This document shows, one piece after another, positions 13,004 through 27,098 of a DNA stretch of 64,000 nt. Source of the DNA: Unio delphinus (lineage: Eukaryota; Mollusca; Bivalvia; Unionida; Unionidae); assembly GCA_029339505.1 (NCBI GenBank), contig JAQISU010000123.1, forward strand, positions 5,438,501 to 5,502,500, read 5' to 3'. Within the stretch, counting starts at the first letter, position 1. Each line of letters opens with the position of its first letter. The position numbers and the translations under genes were made by a program. The notes under the pieces were generated by a model that was not told the DNA's origin, made no database searches, and worked only from the letters and a program-made list of their open reading frames with translations.

Positions 13004-14131
13004 TTTATTAGCGTAAATGCACGAATTGTATTGTCATAAAAAAAATATAAAGAATTAAGTCCCGCAGCACATTACTCCTGTTGGTGAAAATAAGAATAAG
13101 ATCAATCCTCTCATCAGAGATGTAATAATATTTACGCGTATCATGAAAAACGAAACACAACGACCAACAGCCTCCTTGGTTAAAAATAATACGCGCCGTT
13201 TTACAAGAGCGACCCTTAGCGAGGAAATTCATAGTAATTCTCGACCTGTGAGTGGTAACTTTCAAACTGTAAATGATAAAAGTTAATGCCCGATAACATT
13301 TCACTATATAAAAATAGCAATTCTGACTAGTACAAAGAAAGGTCCAATCACCGCTATCTCGACCCACACAATGGAACTTTAAAGGACAACGATTTATGAT
13401 TCAACACGTGAAATTGGATTTCTCGACATACGACATCAAAATTTCAACGTCAACGTTCTGATTGAAACAGACCGCTATGTAATTCAACAGGTACAATCTA
13501 AAAACTCAACATATGAAATGGATCATTCAACTACCGCTATGTATTTCAAACACCACAATTTGAAATCTCAACATATAAAATATAACTTTCAACCACTACT
13601 GTTTGATTCAACAGATACAATCTAAAATCTCGGCCTACGAAATGGAACTTTAAAGGACAACGATTTATGATTCAACACGTGAAATTGGATATCTCGACAT
13701 ACGACATCGAAATTTCAACGGCAAAGTTCTGATTGGACAAGCTTTTGTCCGCTACGGCGCCTCATAGTTAACCTGTTGAGAGGAACTGGCATCGGTACTA
13801 GGTCGCTATAGTTACAGAGATGCGATGAAACAGCTAGTTATGCTGATTCATTTGAAACTATTGTGGCTCGTATGGCCTTTTTAAAAATTCACATCGTTTC
13901 ACTCAGCGCTTTATGTAAGTTGTACATGTGACCAAGATACTCTCAGCGCCCTTATGGCTGACCTGTGATGCTTTTTGTTTTTGCTTTTGTTATAAGGTTA
14001 GCATTATCCCGATAAATCAACCCCAACCCCCGATGTGTGTTGATACCGATGAATAATGCGTGGGTATAATGTCAACTGTTCCTTAAAATGTATAATTTTT
14101 CAGCAGGCAGATCTTTCCGAAACAAATCTGT
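13004..14131. other. HECT gene upstream region; no gene seen
   Basis: This is the 5' flank of the HECT gene and should hold its promoter and 5' UTR. No TATA box stands out. It contains the quasi-repeat block at 13370-13740, described separately. Beyond that are only short unsupported frames. Confidence 0.4.
13370..13740. repeat. direct duplication of about 100 bp, spacing 271 bp, upstream of the HECT gene
   Basis: The block beginning aatggaactttaaaggacaa occurs at 13370 and again at 13641, and each copy runs for about 100 bases with only a few mismatches. The sequence between is itself built of weaker variants of the phrases attcaacaggtacaatctaa, ctcaacatatgaaatgga and accgctatgt. The whole behaves like a decayed higher-order repeat. 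Confidence 0.75.
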
Positions 14132-14307
14132 TTACTCTTTAAACACATAATGGTAATTGGTAACAGCCATATCAAGCGCGATTTTCAAAATGGCCATATC
14201 ACATAATGTTGTTCTATTCCACGTGGGTTTACAAGTCACCAAATACAGGCTTTGCTCCGGAAATATAATGTACATGCCAAGAATAAGAACCATCCAGCCG
14301 ATTGTAC
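14132..14307 (-). CDS. possible terminal exon of an unknown membrane protein
   Basis: A minus-strand frame follows a fair acceptor (TTTCCCGCGGTTGTGCAG just above 14307) and runs to a stop at 14132. It begins with a hydrophobic stretch, GTIGWMVLILGMYIIF, that could be one membrane segment. A Cys-containing tail with one potential N-glycosylation site (NRT) follows. No upstream exon was found, and no nearby poly(A) signal supports it. It could be chance. Confidence 0.2.
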
Positions 14308-15543
14308 CTGCACAACCGCGGGAAATATCGTTAAGTGTATAAAATGTGCACTTATATATGCAGCCAACTTCTATACAGATCTTTGCATGTTTTAATGAAT
14401 AGGTGATATCAGCCCCTAAACTGCAAATCAATATCATCACGGAGGAGGGGCTGATTTATCAGTCTAGGTTATCATGTCATTGCATTTTCTTCCAGCTAAA
14501 TGGGACCTCATTCTGGGGCAATGATCCCAGCTCTTGAAAATGTGCAAATGGGGTCGTGAGGAGGCTCGGGACAAAGCATTTAGGATCTATGCCAATATTG
14601 TTTAGGAATACATTGGTCTACTACCTCAAACACGCAGTACATTGCAGAGCGTGATATAGTTTTTCCAACACTCAAACCATGAAATTACTATTTCATCCTT
14701 GTTCATTATGTTTTACAAACGTTGTATTCTATATCATTCGTTCGTCACGTATCAGTTATTGTATTATAATCCTAGTAATTAAGCTTATTTTCGGAAAACC
14801 CCAGGTCTTCAATCTAACACTTTAAGAAAATTCACCCAGCTACAGCCAAATAAATATATGCAGTATATGCTTAAAAGCTAGCTTATCAGTGTAGTCAAAA
14901 AAGCCTATATTGTTGGTAGCAGGCGTATCAATCAACGTTTTTGGAATGCGACGACCTATCTACCACACTCCGAGGTGTGGTGGGGTGTGTGACAGGAGCA
15001 GTTTGGTAATTGACGGAAAATAGAAGTCTTTATGCCTAATTATAAAGTGCGCTTTTAAAATGGTGACAAAAAAAACATCGTTTGACCTAAATCATTACTG
15101 AGATTATTTTGGTGATTTTGTTTCGGCTAATATTAAACTCGCAATCGTTGAGTGGTCTGTAACAGATGCATTTTAATTTTTACTGGGTATAACATACATT
15201 AGTCCGAAAATATTTTTAAAATATTAGAGGCAATCGTGGGGTAGAGTGTCTCACCATTTTTTTTTTATTTGATGCCCATATTCTCCGTTAGTAATTTCTT
15301 CCGTATATATTACTTTATCTTCCACTGAGTCTTCATTATTGAATGATATTTTAATCTTCCTCGATATATTTCTAAATCGTTTCAATATTTTTAACAAGTT
15401 ATACTTCAAGGAGAACGGATGGAGAACGGGGACGAGAAAGAAGAAAAGAAAGAGCGAATATACATCATATCATTTAGTTAAGAGTGTCATATTAACTGCA
15501 AAACTGGCTGGTAAAATCCAAATCCATTTGTAAGGGATATATT
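14308..15543. other. intergenic, no gene seen
   Basis: Sequence between the possible exon at 14132-14307 and the first C1q gene. A GC-rich local hairpin (cacactccgaggtgtgg) lies near 14968-14985. Otherwise there are only short frames without splice support. Confidence 0.4.
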
Positions 15544-17678
<2,135 letters not shown>

Positions 17679-17708
17679 GGTTTCAACTCTCTTCTTAAAG
17701 GTAAGCAC

Positions 17709-19889
17709 TGCCTATGCGTCTCCGAGCCTTATCAGTGAAATGATAGTAAACTTCCTCGAGACACGTTGGCGGAATGCAGTTATATCTATTTAAATATGAC
17801 GCCCCGAAGTTTCAATATAGACTTTGAAATATGTGAGGAACGACATGAACTATCTTCTGCTTGGTATCACCACCATCTATCCCTAAACCAAAATATACAA
17901 AACTACTGCCATTGTGTCAAAATTTAGATATTCTTCCCAATTTCTTATGTATACGTAACTATGGTTTTAACTAATAATTGTCATCTAAGAACACATCTAC
18001 CTTATTATCGTACAATGTTTGTGTAAAGGTGTGACATATTTCATTTCACAAGTTGAAAAAGTGGAATAAGGAAAACTGTTCAAGATTCATACCCATTTCG
18101 TCTTAACAGGATATATAGGTTCCTTTTATTCTGTAATCTATTTTGAGTGGGGTAGTCAAATCATTGTATCACAAAGAAAAAACAGATTAACAGCTTATAT
18201 CATCATCAAAATTCCTGAAAAATGCTTTTGTGAACACTTAATTTAACGTATGAGGCGAAAGCAATAGTAGTGTCATGGATTCTTCTGCTTTCTTCGCAGC
18301 AAGGTTGTATTATTTCATCGTGATTCAAAACTTCGATGTGACTACGCTGTTTCCGATATATATTATTACCACTTTATGAATTAAGTAACAGAAAAGAGCG
18401 AAAATTAACAAGTTTCATAAAACTCAACAAATGATATTACGATGCCATAATTTAAAAAGAACTTACAGTATTATGAATTAAATCCAAAGTTTTCGTAAAA
18501 GCTCTGTTACACGTCCAAATGTATAAGAGTCAGTTGAATTATAGTGGTGTTCCAAAAACGTTCTATATTAAATGTGTTGATGTGTTTGTATTCTCGGATG
18601 TGATAATATGTCAATGGCCTGGAATGCAATGATTTGCTAACAGTCTCTTTATAAAAACACAATACTATAATTCAAAATGTTCTGAATTTACTAAAATTCT
18701 AAACCAAAATCCAAACGAATTAAAAACTTAACACAACAATAATGCTAATTCTGCTTCGGTAATTAAGGCATGAATTAGTAATTTATCATGTAAAAAAAAA
18801 CATTATATTATAAGTTAAGTCACAATAATGGAGCCAGTGTGTAGATCCGATTCCTCTTTAAAACAGTCAGAATTGACATATCGCCACTTGTCAATTATGC
18901 TGATCAATTAACCAATCACCAAGCGTAAATTAGACACCTCAATGCATTGCTTACGAAAAAACTTCAATGGATAAACACTAGTTTATGGTCGCGTTTACGA
19001 TAAGCTGAATATGGAAACAATGATGGCAATTAATATATGCTTGATTGCATAAAACTATGCGGAAAAGTGAAGGGGAAAAAATGAATTGAAATTGAAACAT
19101 ATATGTAAAAATAAACGTTTCTAGAATATGGGTGGAGATGTATAATATATTTCTTGTAGAGGAAGCACTGAATGCCAGTCTGCATTTTTTGAAGTTTGTA
19201 AATTTACAATTGTATGCTGGCTTGTCCCAAAAGCAATGCTATATCGTCTCAATATTTCAAATACTTGAGTGACTCTTTACATTCTCATTGGGTTGAAGGA
19301 TATGTGGGGATACAAAAATGTAATCATAAAGAAATACAAAAACAGTGGTTTCAGATAATTATCGACCGATATATTAAACATGCATTTATATGTTTACATC
19401 AACAGTCATCATTGATCTATCTGACATAGTAGAACTTTAATATTATTGTGTACAATAATTTACGTATAAACAGTATTTTTAACGATTTTATTATAAATTT
19501 TTAATTCAATTGCTTCCGAGGCAGCATGAACATTAGCCAGATAAAATTAATAAGGTCAAGGTTTGATGCTAAATACATTAGCATTTTTTGGAGTGAATTT
19601 CTGTTTACCAGTAACCCAATGTTGGAGCCCAAAATTCATGGCCCTCTCGTAGACAGTTACTGCGTGCTATGTACTATGTTTGGTAAATTTCCAGGCAGCA
19701 TATGGAAAAATGTATAACTACAAGAAGATGTAGAATTCGGACAGACGAAGAGGCCGATAGACATATGGAAGGAGAGGGACGGGGTTCCGCAAATATCCGA
19801 CTCTCAAAAGTAATTTAACGAGAGAGAGAGCTGCTGAATTTAAGATTTTTTCTTGTAATGTTTTAATTGCTTTCATTCAGTTTTATTAT
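17709..19889. other. intergenic between C1q copies 1 and 2; no gene seen
   Basis: AT-rich sequence, without convincing exons on either strand. It includes the likely promoter of copy 1 at its left end, with a TATA-like element near 17787-17797. Frames at 19214-19717 lack splice sites or recognisable motifs. Confidence 0.4.
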
Positions 19890-19890
19890 A

Positions 19891-21111
19891 TTAATCTGCA
19901 CGAATGAGATGTCCAGTAAACATCGTAAAATGACAATGATCGGCAGGAATAATGTTCCTTTCTTCGTTAGCCTTGTGTCTAACCCACACATCTTCTCCTT
20001 CTTGAAGGTGCGTTGTTATAACATTGCATCCCAATGTCAAATAGACATTCTCAACAGTTTTGACGCGACCAATAAGACTGCTTTCTTTGTAAAGCTCAGT
20101 AGTTATCCACATGGAAGCAGTTCCTTGGAGGATCGAAAAGGAGAATTTGAATGTTAAAGAAACAGGCGCCCAGAAATAGCCATGTTTTTGGTCGTATCCA
20201 CCACCGAAATTTGTAATACGTTGTCAAAAATGAATGTAGTCTTGATTCCAAGGTAGGTAATATATATTGTTAGAGTCGCAGAGAATGCCACAGTTCTGGG
20301 TTTTGGACACTGGCACAATGCTGTTCAAACTTATACATGTTATTTTATCCTTGATTTTCTTTTTAGAGATTAACACATGAGTACTAAATCTGAAGAAAGA
20401 GAACATTTGGTGAATTTTAGATGGAGTTCTTCACTGAGTGGTTTGACTTTTTTGATCAAGGTAAATTAATATAATACTTTAGAAACGAGATATTTTGAAT
20501 AGTTTAACAACATTTTACCATAGTATCTATAATTTGTAGAAGATATAAACCTGCCATTAATTCAGCGTTAATGCAAAAAAAGGAAACTTAAAGCTCTTTT
20601 CATCAAATCCTGAGGAGCATCTAATTGATTATATTTAATTAAATAGAATACGGGTTGTTTCACATAATGATTTGTTGCTGTCGTAATTCTTTCTGGCACC
20701 CTTGGCTAGCCTTCTCGGCGTGTTCTTGGGATAGGCAGTCAGCAGTTAGCTACCATTTCCTATGCATGATACATCGTATAGGGTATTTTAAACTGCCCTT
20801 AAAACCGAGATAAAAAATAAAATAACTTTTCGTTTTGTATTATCATTTTTGTTTTACGCATCTCACAGCATGTACCGATTTACCTAAACTTTCGTTACTC
20901 TCATGACTGGTGCCGTGATTTCAAGGACTTTAGATCGTTCTTTAGAGTCTGAATCTGCACTTCAATGTCGGAACGAAGCCTCTTCTTGGCTTAAATTAAT
21001 TTGAGAAACGATGAAAATTAATCAGGACCGCCATTTCCGTGCACAAAATACCCGTGAAGAAAGTTTGCAGACAATAAATGGAAAAAGCAGATAAAACAAC
21101 TTAGCCGCCAT
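19891..21111 (-). pseudogene. C1q domain-containing gene, copy 2, disrupted
   Basis: The 3' part (about 20320-19891) reads on the minus strand as a C1q head. It has a PRTVAFSATLT-like start, FIFDNV, then after a one-base frameshift near 20218 ITNFGGGYDQKHGYFWAP, and finally GEDVWVRH and FTGHLI before the stop at 19891. A matching first exon lies upstream: ATG at 21111, leader MAAKLFYLLFPFIVCKLSS, then a stop. After another frame change comes a helical stalk, IEVQIQTLKNDLKSLKSRH, ending near 20901. Layout and strand match copies 1 and 3, but at least one frameshift in the head and stops in the first exon argue that it is inactive. Assembly error is the alternative. Confidence 0.7.
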
Positions 21112-21164
21112 TTTGCGTGCCGATTGAATCGCTATGACTTTAATTAAATTTTAGTCACAGATCG

Positions 21165-22610
21165 TTTTCATAGTGGGAATAATGAGTATACGATTCTCAG
21201 AGAAGGAACGTAAGTATCTTGCTCGTGTCTACACATAGGTGAGGCCGGATAGGTATGCTGGAATGGAGACCGTCAGTGAAACGTAATACAGTGAAAAAAT
21301 TTTGTCTTTGATTCTGGATCGCATGAATAGCCAGTATAGGGTACAGAGCAGCGGAGAGGTGTGCGCTGATCGTGGTACTCTACAGATCTGTGTTTTGAAC
21401 TTTATGAAGTTTATGGAGGAGATATAGAGATGAACCAGACATAATTGAGTTACAAAGTGTTCATTAATAATGAACACACAAATGTTTTAGTGGCTTGAAC
21501 TGAAAGATATTTGCGAATGGAGCTGATGCGTCTCAGATAAAGATATGCAGCCTTGGATATGTTCATGACATGTTGGTGCAATGTGAGATTACTGTCCAAG
21601 GTAACACCTAGGTTTCGTACTGACTGTGAATTTAATGTTGGTGTTGCTGATATTTATTGTTTGTGATAAAGGATGTGAATGAGAAAGTATTTGCGTTGTG
21701 ATAAGAATGGCCTCAGTTTTATCATCATTCATCTGCGTTTGTTACATGTCATCCATGATTTCACATCAGAAATGCGCCTCTCTACTCCTTGGATGATAGC
21801 ATCAGCTTCATTTAGATGGCTAGACTTGTACATTTTGGTGGCATCAGCGTACAATTGGTGATACACTGGATGATGATCACTTGAGAGCGGCTAAGTGTAT
21901 AGAATGAAGAGAACAGGTCCAAGAAAATATGACCATGTTTATGAGTGGGTTGGTTAATTGACTGGTTAAGGTTGAAAATATGAATGGAATCTAGGAGTTT
22001 TGACGTGTATGTGTTTCCAGGACAGTCAAAGTGAAAGTTGAAATCTCCAAGAATAATCAGGTTGCCACCTATCGATTTTCCAAAATCTTAGAGAATCGGA
22101 ACTACTCCAAAACGAAAGATTCAGTCAGCTTGTTTTTTTCTACTATGAGGAGGGCGGTAGAAGCAAAAAAAATGGACTGACCTTTGTTCCAGTGAGAGTG
22201 TTGTTTGGAATTGCTGTCATCAGAAAGAATTCCATGATACGATGTCTTTTAACTGAAGGTTGTGTTGTATTTAAGACATTGTATCGTGGAATTCTTTCTG
22301 ATAACAGCAATTCCACCTCCGCATGAGTGGCGGGGAACGACTTGATGGAGTAAAACGGTGGATGTTAGATCCGCGCACTTGGGCTCATCGCCTGATGTTT
22401 TGAGCCATGTTTCTGTCAGGAAGAAGACGCCGATATTCTGAAAGTTGATAAAGATACTATTTCTGTGCGCTTTTCCGCAGAATTTTTAATTTGTTTAGCC
22501 GGAAAGTGCGAAAGGGATATAACTGGAATTCTTCTTACTATTCTACGCTGGCCAGCTTTGAAACAACGTTTCTTTTTCTCGCTCCGTTTATATTTAAGTA
22601 ATGATGAATG
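21165..22610 (-). mobile_element. CR1/L2-like LINE copy, antisense, internally deleted and rearranged
   Basis: Reverse-complement matches to the plus-strand element at 42.7-46.1 kb run through the RT end (21165-21920) and the endonuclease (21921-22610). The endonuclease stretch encodes VFFLTETWLKTSGDEPKCAD. The join near 21920 skips about 1.35 kb of the reference copy, so most of the RT core is deleted. The 3' end is cut just after the CCCACTATGAAAACGA phrase, with no ATT tail. The 5' end shares AAGAAACGTTGT with the reference copy. Stops are present throughout. It sits immediately upstream of C1q copy 2. Confidence 0.8.
22207..22314. repeat. inverted duplication of about 42 bp inside the LINE endonuclease region
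   Basis: The arm ggaattgctgtcatcagaaa... (22207-22248) is repeated in inverse orientation at 22273-22314, with about 24 bases between. The reference LINE copy has this segment only once, near 43230-43272. This copy therefore gained an inverted duplicate after or during insertion. Confidence 0.8.
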
Positions 22611-22904
22611 TAAGAATGGCATGAGTAACAATTATTCTTATCTTCCCATCTATCCATTTCTCATTTAACCTGGCTGGTTGTAAGGGCGTCACTGATGACT
22701 TGGCATCAATTCTTGTCTTGAGGTCATACAGAGGAATAATGCGCCACTGAGTATTCAAGCCAATGTTACACCACAACGAGGCCAGCCACATAGCGGCACT
22801 AATAAGGACCTTTCGCTTATAACGATAAGATATCCTAGTCTGAGAGATTAGTGAATATCGTCTACTTAAGTCGTTAACATGGCAAAATGTCTGTATAAAA
22901 TTAA

Positions 22905-23032
<128 letters not shown>

Positions 23033-23686
23033 CCATTCCAACTACTGATCAGTCCATATGTGCGGTCCCATCTATGTATCAGTGACAAATCCACCTATTC
23101 GTCTGGCTGGCTGGATGCTAGTCTTACTGTACATTAACATTTTATTAGATGCGAAGAGAAATGAAATCAATGCAAATTATAAGATTCCAAAACTTACTGA
23201 TACACAACACCAACAACAATACCAACGACAACAATAATGCTGAACCTTTTGGCCCAAGTATTTAATTATGGGAAAATAAAATCAGCGTAGGTGGATTCAA
23301 GGAAAGTGACCTTACCTATTTTAGACGACTTCGTTTCATTTAGTCAATATTTAGCGTAATCACTTATCATGATAGGTATACTTTATTTGGAATGAAATGT
23401 CTGTGAATAACACACCTGTGAGTATGACTCGTGGCGCAATCCGTATTTACTGGTGTTGGTGGGTGCGAAAAGAAGAAAACGACGACAATAAAGAGGAAGA
23501 TGATGATTACGAAATGTTATTGACAAGATTTAGTATACGGAACTATAGATGAATGGTTGCTGATTCATTTTACGTTGAATTTTCAGCAGAATGTGATGAT
23601 ATATCGTCGTCGGAAAAGATGTTTTTTTTTCTTTCTATATGATAAAACACAATTATATATATAAATAATAAAAATAATTTTAAAAA

Positions 23687-23687
<1 letters not shown>

Positions 23688-23767
<80 letters not shown>

Positions 23768-23816
23768 AAGAAGAACAACAACAACAACAACAACAATAGC
23801 AACAACAACAACAACT
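23688..23816. repeat. compound trinucleotide microsatellite (AAT)n(AAG)n(AAC)n
   Basis: Three trinucleotide runs differing only at one position follow each other: AAT to about 23739, AAG to about 23774, AAC to about 23816. This looks like stepwise substitution and spread within one tract. Confidence 0.95.
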
Positions 23817-24636
23817 AAATGAGTTAATGTAACACAAGGCACTATTTATTCGTACATCCACAGGATTAAATGTTTTGATTTATGATGTTAGCGGAAAACA
23901 ATAACTGAAGTGTTTTCATCTTTTCATCAAACTTACTCTACAATCTCGAATTTTTGACAAGTTATAATTGTTCTGTTCAGACATATTCCATTCACTCTCA
24001 CAGTTTGTCATTTATTTTGCGCTTTACTCTTATTTGCTATTTCTTTACTTCTATTGATTGCGTGGATCTTTAATGCTATTGATTACGTCAGTCATGTCAG
24101 TTTTTGCATAGTGGTATTAACTACTCTCATATCCGCAGATGTTGGCATTATGTTCTTAAATAATGCAATAAATAAACCTCACGATAGAATGAAAGGACAT
24201 GCTAAGTAATAGGGTATAATCATTATTCATCTTGCACGTTTGTATAACATGAGTAAATGATTACTATTCTCTTTTTAATTAATTTTTTTATATTTATTTC
24301 TTATTTACAAAATAATATAATACATTCTGGTTTACTTTGGCAGTTCGATATTCCTAGTATTATTGCAAAATTCTCTTTCACACATCACATAAACAAAAAT
24401 GTTTGGATGAAATGTTTTTGGAACTCGATATACTACACACGAAAACAAAGACGTATGTTCAGCTCGGTACGGATTTTGTATAAGGGTCAGAAAACTGGAA
24501 CAACCGTGGGTTACTAAAGAGTAAATATGAATAGCATCACAAACGTTTCCAAGGATAACTTTGCAATCACTCATTCTTTATTTTAATTCTACATGATTGC
24601 TGCATTTTACTATAGAGAATGGTGTTGTTGTTGATA

Positions 24637-24637
24637 A

Positions 24638-24696
<59 letters not shown>

Positions 24697-24725
24697 CAGT
24701 AGCAGTAGTAGTAGTAGTGGTAGTA
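24637..24725. repeat. (ATT)n then (AGT)n microsatellite
   Basis: An ATT run to about 24697 followed by AGT/AGC units to about 24725. Confidence 0.95.
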
Positions 24726-25552
24726 AGCAAACGTGAGTTAGCTTTAAATTTTGTAACAGTATTTTATCAAACTGCAAAGTCTGAATTTCACTGAGATCAG
24801 TGCTCAAGTCTGTTGCAATATGTTAAAAGAATATATAACCTGCATATTTTAGCAATTTTAAGAAATCTTATTTTCTGCCCGACCTAGTTTAATACTTAAC
24901 GGGAATTGCATAATCTAAATACCCATTCCGTTGTTTTCATTTTTTTTCCCATCTTTTTTTTAAAAAAATAAATAATGGTCACTACGTTCTTGTTTTTTTC
25001 AGCGTAGCATTTTTATTTTATTTTTAAGAATATTGTAAAGTCTCCATGGTCATAGATGGAATAACCTATTCTTCGAATCATTTGTTGAAACAATAGTTAT
25101 TATTCTGTGAAACAACTTATTCAAGTGAAGATATCCAGAAATGACAAAGCAAACCATCTACGGCATCATTAATGGCAAACTCTTTACCATTGCGAATGAT
25201 AAAACTCATGATGGCAGAGATGCAAAGGTCTTGAGCTACCACCATGCCTATCCAAGCAGCTGATTGTAATCTGAATTTTTCCTCAAGATTATCTGACTTT
25301 TTAGTTTTGACAGTATTGGCAGTCAAATCTACGTCATTAATTACTTACCACACCCACTCCCACCCTCTTCAGAAATCAACGGAAATATTCTTGAACGATA
25401 AATTGGCATATACTTGAATCATGATTGTTCATTAATTCGATGCTTCTGTGCCGAATTTAAACATGTATTATTTCCCAATAGAAACTGTACCTGTGAAGAT
25501 TTCAGGCGAAAGATGAAGGAATTACTATATTTGTATCCAAGATGGCCGTGCA

Positions 25553-25593
25553 GTGTGTGTGTGTGTGTGTGTGTGTTGTTGTTGGGGGGGGGG
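25553..25593. repeat. (GT)n and poly-G run
   Basis: About eleven GT units, a short GTT stretch, and then eleven G residues: a Z-DNA-prone and quadruplex-prone combination. Confidence 0.9.
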
Positions 25594-26041
25594 GACAGAT
25601 GCAGATCTATCAGTATGCATATATTTAATGATTCATGTATTCTCAATAAATTTTCCCTTTTTATTTTGTGGCCAAGGCAAGATCACTAGAGATACAACAG
25701 TCCGTATATGCTACTTATAAGATATAGTTACATGTAAATTTGATTCAATTGAGGACAACATGCATTAGAAGATACAAATATCGAGTCCTTAGTTTCAAAA
25801 ATCTTATTTTAAAATGCACGTCAACATAAATCTGTGCGTACATGACAAACGAAAAAAAAATTCTTGTTAATAAGAAATCTATTTAATGACAATTATCAAT
25901 AAAATAAAGTTAATGTGAATAGGCTGTAATTTCTAGAAGCAGACGACAACTCTCCAAGAATACCTTTTAAATTACTATCGTAACAATGTTGATACCCGCC
26001 TTTCTCTACGGTAGATGATGAATAAAATTCAAAAAGGTTTA

Positions 26042-26800
26042 TTACGTATGAATCAAAAACCCGGAAAATGATGTGTATAGTCCATCGTCTACTTTCAGGA
26101 TGTTGGCGTCACCGATGGCCGAGTGTCGCACCCAGACGTCATCGCCCTTGGTCAGGTATACATTCACTACATTCGTTGCCATATTCCAAATATAGTCGTT
26201 TTCCGTTCTTAACTGTACAAGCTGTTCTCCATTCTTTACGATTTCTACCGCAATTTGATTGCTAGTTGGTGTTGTCACGGACGTCGAAAAGGCGTACGTT
26301 CCGTTACGTGGGGCACGAAATACCCCGTGTCGGGAATCATAGCCGTTACCGAGATTGAGGGTGATGTTATCGAAATAAATAGGTTGTTGTATCCCAAAGT
26401 TGGCCGCATCTTTGCTCAGAAACGAATTAAAAGCGATTGTGTTGTTTCTGCCGCAAATGCAGGAGTCTGGAAATAAAAGGTAAGCTAGTCTCAATCAATG
26501 TATTGTTTAAAAGGCATTAACCACTCCCATCCCCCCAAATATTTTCCCGATTCGTTCAAGTACTCTTGCACTCTCAAAGATATTACATTTAATTTCGCAA
26601 CATTTTAAAATCTAAATTATGCTGAAAGACTCTTGTTATGTTCTTTTTATCTGAATAATATGCAATTGAAAATCAAGTAAAATCATATCAGTTATATTTG
26701 CCACATCAACGATGTCAGTGTCGTTATCATCACCACCACAATCACGAACAACGAGAAACATAATGATGATAACACTCACAAAGATTAAAGTATCTTCTAC

Positions 26801-26867
<67 letters not shown>

Positions 26868-27098
26868 TCAGAGATTAATGTTACCTTCAAAATTAACTAA
26901 TTGCCCGTTAATCGTGTTCAACTCCTCTCTTGATCTTGTGACTTGTGATACAAGATTTATTCTCAGTCGCTTTACGTCTGCCACTGCGTTCAAAATGGTA
27001 GCATATGCTTGCTGCTCCTGGGATTGGGGTATGGTTGTGCTCCGCTGGGCCCCTACCCTCAGGCAAAATAAGACAAATAAGCAATACAGTCCATACAT
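26042..27098 (-). CDS. C1q domain-containing secreted protein, copy 3 (2 exons, 212 aa)
   Basis: Exon 1 is 27098-26885 and exon 2 is 26466-26042, with a phase-1 intron (donor GTAACA, acceptor TTTATTTCCAG) exactly as in copy 1. Exon 1 encodes a signal peptide, MYGLYCLFVLFCLRVGA, probably cleaved before QRS, and a helical stalk containing LRINLVSQVTRSREELNTI. Exon 2 begins DSCICG, matching the C-x-C at the start of the copy 1 head. It continues through LGNGYDSRHGVFRAPRNGTY, GDDVWVRH and a final FSGFLIHT. The protein is probably secreted and multimeric, with a lectin-like or immune-recognition role by family analogy only. The ATG at 27098 was preferred over upstream TTG codons because it directly precedes the leader. 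The intron carries an AAT repeat. The head is complete and uninterrupted. Confidence 0.9.
26801..26876. repeat. (AAT)n microsatellite in C1q copy 3 intron
   Basis: About 25 AAT units ending nine bases before the exon 1 boundary. As in copy 1, a long AT-type microsatellite sits just inside the donor. Confidence 0.95.

Noticed and set aside
25117..25326. Minus-strand 69-residue frame with RNGKE, suggestive of a C1q fragment
   Set aside because: The rest of the head signature (GxYxF, final F-x-G-x-L-I) is absent and there is no supporting splice acceptor.
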